Source of the DNA: Erysipelotrichaceae bacterium
GTDB taxonomy: Bacteria > Bacillota_I > Bacilli_A > RFN20 > CAG-826
Assembly: GCA_015059065.1 (NCBI GenBank)
Contig: SVBE01000003.1
Span: 1-64,000 of the forward strand
DNA length: 64,000 nucleotides
Reading direction: 5' to 3'
In this document: positions 42,722 to 49,994 of the stretch, piece by piece
Numbering within the stretch: position 1 is the first letter of the stretch
Layout of the letters: each line of letters opens with the position of its first letter
Program-made: the position numbers and the translations under genes
The notes under the pieces: generated by a model
What the model was told of the DNA's origin: nothing
The model's input: the letters and a program-made list of their open reading frames with translations, nothing else
The model's database searches: none

Positions 42722-44418
42722 AATTTGTTCACCTCAAATTCTAAATTGACCGCATCTGGTCTTGGGAGTTTCTTTACTCCTTTTAAATCGATAAATAGAC
42801 GTTGATAATCAACCGATTCTTTTCTTGAAACACTATAAGCGAATAAGTGTTTATGGAAGACGTGGTTAATCAACGATTGAATCATCTTTTGATTGCCCTC
42901 AGCATTAGCTTTTTCCACTAAGTTTGTCATTGGGAATTCTAATAGCAAGACTTCATTAGAAACGATTAATGGGTGAGCATCGATAAGCAATGTGGCAATC
43001 TTTCCATACTCTGGGTGAGTGGTATATTTCTTTAATTGAGACCATTTATCAAGGAACTCGTTTTTGATTTCTTTTTTGCCGGTCACAATAATTTTAATAA
43101 CTGTGTCAGAATCAATTTTATAAACGCCATCATGCAAAGTATTTTTTAAAGATAAAAGCGTGCCAACAGGATTGATTTCTTCTTGTAATGGTGGAGCTTC
43201 TTCTTTAACTTCCTCAACTACAGGAGTTTCAATTTTAACTGGGTTTTGCTTAATTTCTTCAACAAAAATAGGTTGTTTTTCAATTTTTTCTTCTTTTTGA
43301 ATTGACTGTGGTTCAGGGAATATTGGTCTTTGAAGTGATGGTTTATTTAATGTTGCCATCTTGAGTAAAGTAACTTCAAAAAGAGTATTAGCATCCGCGA
43401 CATTCTTATAGTCTTTTAGTGATTCCATCAAAGTTTGGATATAAGCATTTAATGTATTTGTGTTAGTGGCGAGAATAATCTCACTAGCTTCTTTATCGCT
43501 GATGGATTCTAAAAGATCTTTTTTATTTGTAAGAGAATAGATTAAAGCGTCTTTGAATATTGATAATAAGTCGTTTGTTAATCTCTTGATGTCGGTGCCC
43601 TTAGCTAAATATTTTTGGACACGGTTAAGAACATCGCTGACATCGTTTTTAAGAAGTGAATGAATTAATGATAATTTCTCTGCCTTTGATTCTAGAGAGA
43701 AGATTGATAACACATCATTCTCATTTAGAGTGTTGCCTGAATATGCGAGAACTTGATCAAGCATTGATAAAGCGTCACGCATTCCTCCATCACTTAAAGA
43801 GATGATGAGGTCAACTGCGTTTTGGTTATATTCAATATTTTCTTTTTCTAAGATGGTTTGAATTCTTTTGGACATCTCTTCATTAGGGACTTTGCCAAAA
43901 TCATATCTTTGACATCTTGAAAGAATGGTTGGTAATAATTTATGAGGCTCAGTTGTCGCTAAAATGAAGATGACGTGTTCTGGTGGTTCTTCTAACGTTT
44001 TTAATAAAGCATTAAAAGCTTCGTTAGTCATCATATGGACTTCATCGATAATATATACTTTGTATCTACCAAGAATGGTGGAATATTTAACTTTCTCAAT
44101 TAAGTCTTTAATTTCATTAATACCACGGTTAGAGGCGGCATCGATTTCTAAAACGTCTGGATGTGAATTGCTATTGATAGCTTCACAGTTCTTACAGTGG
44201 TTGCACTGACAGCCTAAACCTTCTTCACAGTTAAGAGCCTTTGCTAATAATTTAGCCATTGTAGTTTTACCAGTACCACGTGGTCCTGCAAATAAATAGG
44301 CATGAGAAATCTTACCTGTAGAGAGGGCATTTTTGAAGGTGCGAACAATATGTTGTTGGCCGGCAACTTCTTCAAAAGTGGTTGGTCGATATGTTCTATA
44401 TAATGCTTTGTATGCCAT
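42718..44418 (-). CDS. dnaX: DNA polymerase III subunit gamma/tau
   Basis: A 566-residue clamp-loader ATPase. P-loop GPRGTGKTT (45-53), the four-cysteine zinc module (CEEGLGCQCNHCKNC), Walker B DEVHMM and the sensor ATTEPHKLLPTILSRCQRYDF are clear. After the AAA+ core come a Glu/Pro/Lys-rich linker (about 380-430) and a C-terminal tau-like domain. The frame is open from 44457, but the ATG at 44418 gives the universal MAYKALYRTYRP start. A -10 TATAAT lies 13 nt upstream, leaving a very short leader. Confidence 0.94.
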   Translation of the reverse strand: MAYKALYRTYRPTTFEEVAGQQHIVRTFKNALSTGKISHAYLFAGPRGTGKTTMAKLLAKALNCEEGLGCQCNHCKNCEAINSNSHPDVLEIDAASNRGINEIKDLIEKVKYSTILGRYKVYIIDEVHMMTNEAFNALLKTLEEPPEHVIFILATTEPHKLLPTILSRCQRYDFGKVPNEEMSKRIQTILEKENIEYNQNAVDLIISLSDGGMRDALSMLDQVLAYSGNTLNENDVLSIFSLESKAEKLSLIHSLLKNDVSDVLNRVQKYLAKGTDIKRLTNDLLSIFKDALIYSLTNKKDLLESISDKEASEIILATNTNTLNAYIQTLMESLKDYKNVADANTLFEVTLLKMATLNKPSLQRPIFPEPQSIQKEEKIEKQPIFVEEIKQNPVKIETPVVEEVKEEAPPLQEEINPVGTLLSLKNTLHDGVYKIDSDTVIKIIVTGKKEIKNEFLDKWSQLKKYTTHPEYGKIATLLIDAHPLIVSNEVLLLEFPMTNLVEKANAEGNQKMIQSLINHVFHKHLFAYSVSRKESVDYQRLFIDLKGVKKLPRPDAVNLEFEVNKL

Positions 44419-44431
44419 AGACTTCTTAAAG

Positions 44432-44437
44432 ATTATA
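44432..44437 (-). promoter_or_regulatory. dnaX promoter -10
   Basis: TATAAT on the minus strand lies 13 nt before the dnaX ATG, so the leader is about 6 nt. It is divergent from the prfA promoter at 44521. Confidence 0.5.
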
Positions 44438-44462
44438 CAACAATAAGACATTTTCAAAAAGA

Positions 44463-44500
44463 GTTAATATTCATATTAACGATAAAGAAATGTCTCTTTA
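44463..44500. promoter_or_regulatory. Two dyads between the divergent dnaX and prfA promoters
   Basis: A perfect 8-bp inverted repeat GTTAATAT-TC-ATATTAAC (44463-44480) is followed by TAAAGA...TCTTTA (44483-44500). They occupy the space between the two promoters and could be an operator controlling both directions. The T-run needed for a terminator is absent. Confidence 0.4.
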
Positions 44501-44517
44501 TTAACTAGGAGGAATAA

Positions 44518-44526
44518 TGATACAAT
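44518..44526 (+). promoter_or_regulatory. prfA promoter, extended -10
   Basis: TGa-TACAAT (44518-44526) predicts a start of transcription about 25 nt before the ATG at 44558. Confidence 0.5.
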
Positions 44527-44557
44527 ACTTATCGGTTAAGAAAATATGGAAGAAAAC

Positions 44558-45622
44558 ATGAAACAACGCCTATTAACGGCGGAAAAAAGATTAAAAGAAA
44601 TTGACGAAGAATTGATGAGTGATACTGTTACCAAGGATATCAAGCGTTTTCGTGATATATCCAAGGAAAGAAGCTATCTCTCTGAACAAGTGGAAGCGTT
44701 CCACAAATATCAAAAGGTCGTCTCTGATTTAGATGATGCTTTGCTTATGAGCAATGATTCAGATCCTGAAATCGCCGAGATGGCAAAAGAAGAACTTAAA
44801 ACACTTCAAGAACAGGAAGCTTCTTTATTAGAAGAAATAAAAGGTCTACTCGTACCACGCGATCCAAATGATGATAAGAACATCGTCGTGGAAATTAGAG
44901 GTGCGGCAGGTGGAGATGAAGCAAACATCTTCGCAGGCGATTTATTTAGAATGTATACAAGATACGCCGAACAAAAAGGATGGAAGATTCAAATGCTTGA
45001 TGAAAACCCATCTGAAGCGGGCGGTTTTGCCCTTGTGTCATTTATGATTAAAGGTGATTCTGTCTATTCTAGATTAAAATTTGAAAGTGGCGCGCATCGC
45101 GTGCAACGCGTACCTCGTACAGAAGCCAGTGGTCGTATCCATACATCAACCGCTACTGTTCTTGTGATGCCTGAAGCAGAAGAAATAGACATTCAAATCA
45201 ATCCTCAAGATTTACAAGTTGATACATATCGTTCTCAAGGCGCAGGTGGACAAAACGTTAATAAGACCGAATCCGCGGTTCGTATCACCCATATTCCTAC
45301 AGGTATTGTCGTGAGCTGTCAAACCGAGAAATCACAAATTCAAAATAGAGAAATCGCGATGCAGATGCTTCGTACTAAAATGTATTCCACAATGCTTGAA
45401 GAACAACAAGAGAAGATTGGAAACGAAAGAAGATTAAAAATTGGACACGGTGAAAGAAGCGAAAAGATTAGAACTTATAACTATCCACAAAACCGTGTTA
45501 CCGACCACCGTATTGGGTTTACAATTCAACAATTAGATAGAGTGATGGAAGGGGATATTGATGATATCATCGATGCCTTAATCCATTACGACCAAGCTAT
45601 GAAAATCGCTGGTGAAGAATGA
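44558..45622 (+). CDS. prfA: Peptide chain release factor 1
   Basis: A 354-residue class-I release factor reading UAA and UAG. The GGQ peptide-release motif is at about 231 ([16 protein letters not shown]). The codon-recognition PxT-type motif is PRT in RVPRTEASGRIHTS. The ATG at 44558 has GGAAG upstream and matches the usual short N-terminus; an in-frame ATG at 44546 would add four residues. It overlaps prmC by 4 nt, the conserved prfA-prmC pair. Confidence 0.94.
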   Translation: MKQRLLTAEKRLKEIDEELMSDTVTKDIKRFRDISKERSYLSEQVEAFHKYQKVVSDLDDALLMSNDSDPEIAEMAKEELKTLQEQEASLLEEIKGLLVPRDPNDDKNIVVEIRGAAGGDEANIFAGDLFRMYTRYAEQKGWKIQMLDENPSEAGGFALVSFMIKGDSVYSRLKFESGAHRVQRVPRTEASGRIHTSTATVLVMPEAEEIDIQINPQDLQVDTYRSQGAGGQNVNKTESAVRITHIPTGIVVSCQTEKSQIQNREIAMQMLRTKMYSTMLEEQQEKIGNERRLKIGHGERSEKIRTYNYPQNRVTDHRIGFTIQQLDRVMEGDIDDIIDALIHYDQAMKIAGEE

Positions 45623-46446
45623 TCGCAACTTATCGTCAAATATACTTCCTTTTAAAGAAAGAAAATAATCCCTTTTTAAGTGACTCTGTAATTAAGGAAT
45701 ATTTGTGTTTTGTTGGTAATTTTGCTGATTTTACCGCATTTTTTATGCATATTGACGATGAAATTGATTTTGATTTTGATAATGAAAAACTAGCTTTGTT
45801 GAGGAAGGGAAAGCCAGTTCAACAAGTGACTGGATATCAATATTTCTGCGGGCATAAATTATATGTCGATGAGAACGTTTTGATTCCTAGACAAGAAACC
45901 GAATCACTCGTTGAAATAATGAGAAAAAAGATCGATGAGAAATTCGTAGATAAAGATATTTCGTTATTAGACTTATGTTGTGGCTCAGGGGCGATTGGTC
46001 TATCCCTTTCTAATAAACATACAGCATTAACTCTTTCCGATATTTCTCCTAAGGCTCTTGATGTTGCTAAAAAGAACTCTGAGCAATTTAAATATAAGGA
46101 AGTGGAGTTTGCTGAGGGAGATTTGTTTTCAAATATCAAAGATAGATATGATGTTATAGTTTGCAATCCGCCTTATATTGAAAACGAAGATAATATCGAC
46201 CCTCAAGTTCGCGAATATGAGCCAATGCTTGCCTTGTTAGCAAAGCCAGGATATCTCTTTTATGAAAGAATTCTTTCTGTCATTACTAATTATTTGAATC
46301 CACATTTTATAGTTGGTTTTGAAATTGAAGAAGACATGGAAGAAAAGCTAACCGAATTAATTAATAAATATTTACCAAAAAATAAATTTTCTTTTTATAA
46401 AGATATATGTAATAAGATTAGATTTGTTATTATAGAAAGTGATTAA
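45619..46446 (+). CDS. prmC: Release-factor glutamine methyltransferase
   Basis: A 275-residue SAM-dependent methyltransferase that methylates the Gln of the GGQ motif in RF1 and RF2. SAM motif I LDLCCGSGAIGL and the catalytic NPPY (184-187) are visible, with QPVQQVTGYQYFCGHKL-like and VLIPRQETESL motifs (family: PRPETE, here PRQETE) in the N-terminal part. Both substrates (prfA and prfB) are in this window. ATGA overlap with prfA. Confidence 0.94.
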   Translation: MIATYRQIYFLLKKENNPFLSDSVIKEYLCFVGNFADFTAFFMHIDDEIDFDFDNEKLALLRKGKPVQQVTGYQYFCGHKLYVDENVLIPRQETESLVEIMRKKIDEKFVDKDISLLDLCCGSGAIGLSLSNKHTALTLSDISPKALDVAKKNSEQFKYKEVEFAEGDLFSNIKDRYDVIVCNPPYIENEDNIDPQVREYEPMLALLAKPGYLFYERILSVITNYLNPHFIVGFEIEEDMEEKLTELINKYLPKNKFSFYKDICNKIRFVIIESD

Positions 46447-46447
46447 T

Positions 46448-47041
46448 ATGAAACGTTACATTAAAGCAAAAATCGCTCTTGGATCACACGGTGTTGTCGC
46501 CTTTCCAACAGAAACAGTGATGGGACTAGGTGTTTATTTTGATGACGAGATAGCTTATCAGAAATTAAACGCTATCAAACAAAGAAAACCAAACAAGCCA
46601 TATACATTAATGCTATATGACCCATATGTCATTTCTTTTTATGCAGAAGTTGATAATAGGGCAGTTAAATTAATTAATAAATTTATGCCTGGGCCAATAA
46701 CATTATTATTAAAAGTAAAAGGAAAAGTGGTTCCAAAATGGGTTACATGTGGGACAGGGGTCATCGGAATTCGTGTTCCTAATAATAAAAAAGCATTAGA
46801 TTTCTTATATAACTTAGATAAACCACTTCTCGTTCCAAGTGCTAATAGGGCGGATCAACCCCCATGTCTCACTAGTAAAGAAGTGAAGAAAGTGTTTGGG
46901 GATGAAATTGACTTTGTTGTTAGAGGCAAAGCAAACGGCAAAAAGCCAAGCACGATTGTAGATTTATCTGGACCAGAAACAAAGATAGTAAGAGAAGGCT
47001 TAATCCCTTCAGAAGACATATTTAAAGCATTGGAGGAATAA
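46448..47041 (+). CDS. L-threonylcarbamoyladenylate synthase (TsaC/Sua5/YrdC family)
   Basis: A 197-residue YrdC-domain protein, the first enzyme of tRNA t6A37 synthesis, making threonylcarbamoyl-AMP. Diagnostic motifs are VAFPTETVMGLG, the KxR element KQRKPNKPYTLM and VPSANRADQPPCLT. It lacks the C-terminal Sua5 domain, so it is TsaC-like in length. The ATG at 46448 is one nucleotide after the prmC stop. The prmC-ywlC pairing is typical of Bacillota. Confidence 0.92.
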   Translation: MKRYIKAKIALGSHGVVAFPTETVMGLGVYFDDEIAYQKLNAIKQRKPNKPYTLMLYDPYVISFYAEVDNRAVKLINKFMPGPITLLLKVKGKVVPKWVTCGTGVIGIRVPNNKKALDFLYNLDKPLLVPSANRADQPPCLTSKEVKKVFGDEIDFVVRGKANGKKPSTIVDLSGPETKIVREGLIPSEDIFKALEE

Positions 47042-47043
47042 AT

Positions 47044-47472
47044 ATGATTATTGCGATTGGCTGTGACCACGGTGGCTACCAAAGAAAAGAAGAAGTTAAA
47101 GAACACCTAATTTCATTAGGTCATGAAGTATTAGACTGTGGAACTAACTCTTTAGAGAGTTGTGATTACCCAATCTTTGGTAGAGCGGTAGCAGAACTTG
47201 TTTCTGAAGGTAAGGCTAATTATGGCATTCTTGTTTGCACATCTGGCGAAGGCATTATGATGACCGCGAATAAAGTAAAAGGCATAAGATGTGGAATTGG
47301 CTATAACGATGAAGTTGCCTCGTTAATGAGACAACATAATAATGCGAACGTCATCTCCTTTGGTGCGAAGTTCATGAATAAGGAAGAAGTGCTTCGTCGT
47401 GTTGACATCTTCCTAAACACAGCTTTTGAAGGCGGAAGGCACGAAAGAAGAGTAAATTTAATAGAAAAATAA
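47044..47472 (+). CDS. rpiB: RpiB/LacAB-family sugar-phosphate isomerase
   Basis: A 142-residue isomerase, expected to interconvert ribose-5-phosphate and ribulose-5-phosphate. The N-terminal CDHGGYQRK (DHxG/A) and the catalytic-Cys segment VCTSGEGIMMTANKVKGIRCG plus NVISFGAKF match RpiB. The length is usual. The yrdC-rpiB order (ywlC...ywlF) is conserved in Bacillota. An allose-phosphate or galactose-phosphate substrate cannot be excluded. Confidence 0.9.
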   Translation: MIIAIGCDHGGYQRKEEVKEHLISLGHEVLDCGTNSLESCDYPIFGRAVAELVSEGKANYGILVCTSGEGIMMTANKVKGIRCGIGYNDEVASLMRQHNNANVISFGAKFMNKEEVLRRVDIFLNTAFEGGRHERRVNLIEK

Positions 47473-47497
47473 TTTTCTGCGTCGAAAAAAGCAATTT

Positions 47498-47529
47498 TTC
47501 CCCTATATATAAGTATGGGGGATTTTTTT
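47498..47529 (+). terminator. Probable terminator after rpiB
   Basis: CCCC (47500-47503) and GGGG (47517-47520) can pair around an A/T loop, followed by ATTTTTTTC. The stem is short, so the call is tentative. Confidence 0.45.
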
Positions 47530-47624
47530 CTCAAAGCTAAAACGGTCATCTTCATTTTTAGAAGACGTTTTCACTATGAGCAAAAAGATCGGGAACTGTT
47601 TTTAGTAAACGTGGAGGATAAAAT

Positions 47625-47990
47625 GTGAGCAAAAAAAGAAAAACAATTATTAAAAGGGGCAAATTTTATGCATCTTATCCAAATGGCGGGCATCCGTCAT
47701 TAATCTATAGCAAACATAGAAGAAAGAATAAATATGATGCGGTTGTTTTCGGAACTACGCCTGGACATCATAGAAAAGAAATGAATGTTCCTATTTCAAA
47801 CAATATTGAAAAGTCCGTTGTTCATACCAGGCCTATACGAGGGGTTAGACCAGACTTTAGCGACAAGGAACTAGTTGGTTTAAGAATTGATAAAAGTGAT
47901 AAAACAATTGTTGAAATTATTAAAAGAAAAAAGCCGCAAGAAACAAGAAAATATAAGTTATATAAAGAAAAAAAGCGTCAGGCCTCATAG
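47625..47990 (+). CDS. Basic hypothetical protein (121 aa)
   Basis: A strongly basic protein (about one third Lys, Arg and His) starting at GTG with a good GGAGG Shine-Dalgarno site 7 nt upstream. The N-terminal half (FYASYPNGGHPSLIYSKH, YDAVVFGTTPGHHRKEMNV) looks like a small beta barrel, remotely like PemK/MazF-type folds, with conserved-looking GHP and GHH. The C-terminal 30 residues are a Lys/Arg helix. No antitoxin gene adjoins. I do not recognise the family; nucleic-acid binding is a guess from charge. A complex stem-loop overlaps its 3' end. Confidence 0.6.
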   Translation: MSKKRKTIIKRGKFYASYPNGGHPSLIYSKHRRKNKYDAVVFGTTPGHHRKEMNVPISNNIEKSVVHTRPIRGVRPDFSDKELVGLRIDKSDKTIVEIIKRKKPQETRKYKLYKEKKRQAS

Positions 47991-48005
47991 AGCCAATTAG
48001 ACGCG
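47976..48005 (+). other. Stem-loop at the 3' end of the basic gene
   Basis: GCGTC (47976-47980) pairs with GACGC (48001-48005); inside it GGC pairs with GCC around CTCATAGA. There is no following T run, so it is either a weak terminator or a stability element. The rest of the interval to 48129 shows only A/T-rich sequence. Confidence 0.4.
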
Positions 48006-48129
48006 GTATAAACATTTAAACAAATAACCAAACAGTAGTCAAGAAGAAGCCTATAAAAAGAAAAAAATGATTCACAAGACCAACGAAGGATCTCCATGTG
48101 CGAATCACTATTAATATTAAATCAAAATC

Positions 48130-49314
48130 ATGAACAGTAATCAATATTCTAATCAAATTTATAAATGCCCAGTATGTGGTAATACTGATCCTCGTTATCT
48201 GGGGGTTCGAGGAGGTTCTTTTTACTGTCGAAAATGCATCACATTTATTGGAGGAGAAGAAACGGGAGATATCGCCTATCCTAAAAGTGCTTATTACAAG
48301 CTAGATTATGACCTCACAGAAGATCAAATGCGGCTATCAGAAAAGCTCATTGATAATTATAAGAATAATAAGAACACTTTAGTGCACGCTGTCTGTGGAT
48401 CAGGAAAAACAGAAATAGTATTAAAGGTGATTAAATACGCGATTGAATGTGGTGAAACAGTAGGTTTTGCTATCCCAAGAAGAGATGTGGCGATTGAACT
48501 ATATAATCGTTTCAAAGATATATTTAAAAGAAATAAGGTTATTTGTTTATATGGAGGTCATACCGAAGATACGAAAGGCGATTTAGTGGTCTTAACTACC
48601 CATCAATTATATCGATATGATAAATACTTTGATTTATTGATTGTGGATGAGATTGATGCCTTTCCTTTTAATGGAAATCAGGTGCTGGAAGCATTCTTTC
48701 GTCGATCGATAAGAAGAAATTATATTATGATGTCCGCGACTCCAACAGATAATGCCTTATCCTTTCATAAAGAAAATGGAGGAGAGATAGAAGAGCTGTT
48801 TTCAAGATACCATATGCATCCACTTCCTGTACCTCGCTTAATCGTGAGAAAAGGAGTGTTTATTCATATAGAATTAATAGATGTTTTGAGAAAGTTTTTA
48901 AAAAAGACAAAACCTGTATTTATTTTCGTGCCTACAATCGATATGTGCGAATCGTTATATTCGTTTTTAAAGTTGTTTTTTAAAAGAGGGCTATGTTTAC
49001 ATTCTAAAGTTGGTGATAGGCAAAACAAACTCCAGGAATTCAAAGAGGGCAAATACCGTTATATTGTGACAACAGCAATTCTAGAAAGAGGTGTGACATT
49101 TCCAGATTTACAAGTGATTATCTTTAAAGCGGATCACACATTATATAATTCGCACGCTTTAATACAAATTGCTGGTCGAGTAGGAAGAAAGAAGGAACAT
49201 CCAGATGGGGAGGTAATATTTTTAGCAAATGAAAGCAATGAAGAAATTGAAAACGCAATTGCAGAAATTAAAAGAGCCAACAAAAGTCTGCAAAATATGT
49301 CTAAAATCTTTTAA
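48130..49314 (+). CDS. comFA: ComFA-like competence DEAD/DEAH helicase
   Basis: A 394-residue helicase that in competent bacteria helps draw DNA into the cytoplasm. The N-terminal zinc finger (CPVCGNTDPRYLG...FYCRKC), Walker A AVCGSGKTE, the DEID box, SATPT motif III and motif VI IQIAGRVGRK are all visible. It is slightly short for ComFA (about 430-460) but complete. comFC follows and overlaps. The presence of both genes argues that a DNA-uptake apparatus exists or existed; other com genes are not in the window. Confidence 0.9.
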   Translation: MNSNQYSNQIYKCPVCGNTDPRYLGVRGGSFYCRKCITFIGGEETGDIAYPKSAYYKLDYDLTEDQMRLSEKLIDNYKNNKNTLVHAVCGSGKTEIVLKVIKYAIECGETVGFAIPRRDVAIELYNRFKDIFKRNKVICLYGGHTEDTKGDLVVLTTHQLYRYDKYFDLLIVDEIDAFPFNGNQVLEAFFRRSIRRNYIMMSATPTDNALSFHKENGGEIEELFSRYHMHPLPVPRLIVRKGVFIHIELIDVLRKFLKKTKPVFIFVPTIDMCESLYSFLKLFFKRGLCLHSKVGDRQNKLQEFKEGKYRYIVTTAILERGVTFPDLQVIIFKADHTLYNSHALIQIAGRVGRKKEHPDGEVIFLANESNEEIENAIAEIKRANKSLQNMSKIF

Positions 49315-49912
49315 ATCCTTAACATTTTATTCTTTATTGCATGACGATTATTGTTTATGTGAATCATGTCAAAAGAAATTATATCCAAGGTTTATTGCTT
49401 TTAAACATGATCAAACTAAATGTTTAGCGATATATGAATATGACGATGAGATGAGATCGTTAATATATCAGCTAAAAGGCTGCTATGATATCGCACTTTC
49501 TGATGTCTTTTTAAAACAGATTAGAAGAGAACTATCTCTATTATATAAAGGATATATTGTGATTCCTGTTCCTTCATATAAAACCGAGGATTTAAAAAGA
49601 GAATTTAATCATGTGGTTGAGATATTTTCTCATCTTAATAATCCAATTGTAAGATTGATTGAAAAAACAGAAAATATCAAACAATCATCATTGAAGAAAA
49701 ACGAAAGAACAAATATTGGTAAATATTTAAAAATGTCTAATATAGAATTAGTGAAAAACAAAAAGGTTTTGCTCGTCGATGATATCCACACAACTGGGTC
49801 AACAATCGATGCTTGTTTAAAGATGATCAGACAAGGACAACCAAAAGATATAAAAGTTCTCGTTATTGCGAAAACAAAAGATGATAAGTCGCATATTAGC
49901 AAACATGCTTAA
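49229..49912 (+). CDS. comFC: ComFC-like phosphoribosyltransferase-fold protein
   Basis: A 227-residue protein of the ComFC/GntX family. A zinc finger (CKIC...CLCESC, about 19-45) precedes a type I phosphoribosyltransferase fold with the PRPP motif VLLVDDIHTTGSTIDAC near 180. It partners ComFA in natural transformation. The start is uncertain: the ATG at 49229 lies 86 nt inside comFA with GGAGG 15-20 nt before it, and it must lie upstream of the first CxxC. The overlap implies coupling. Confidence 0.87.
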   Translation: MKAMKKLKTQLQKLKEPTKVCKICLKSFKSLTFYSLLHDDYCLCESCQKKLYPRFIAFKHDQTKCLAIYEYDDEMRSLIYQLKGCYDIALSDVFLKQIRRELSLLYKGYIVIPVPSYKTEDLKREFNHVVEIFSHLNNPIVRLIEKTENIKQSSLKKNERTNIGKYLKMSNIELVKNKKVLLVDDIHTTGSTIDACLKMIRQGQPKDIKVLVIAKTKDDKSHISKHA

Positions 49913-49923
49913 AGCATTGGACT

Positions 49924-49994
49924 ATAATATAACGCTTATGGTATAGTTATAAGGCAGCACATTTCTGCTAGTAAGTTTATGAAAGGATGTATTT
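49924..49994 (+). promoter_or_regulatory. secA promoter and leader
   Basis: TATAAT lies near 49924-49929. The leader of about 60 nt contains a short hairpin (GCAG...CTGC) and an AAGGA Shine-Dalgarno site. No hpf/raiA gene stands between comFC and secA, unlike in many Bacillota. Confidence 0.5.
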
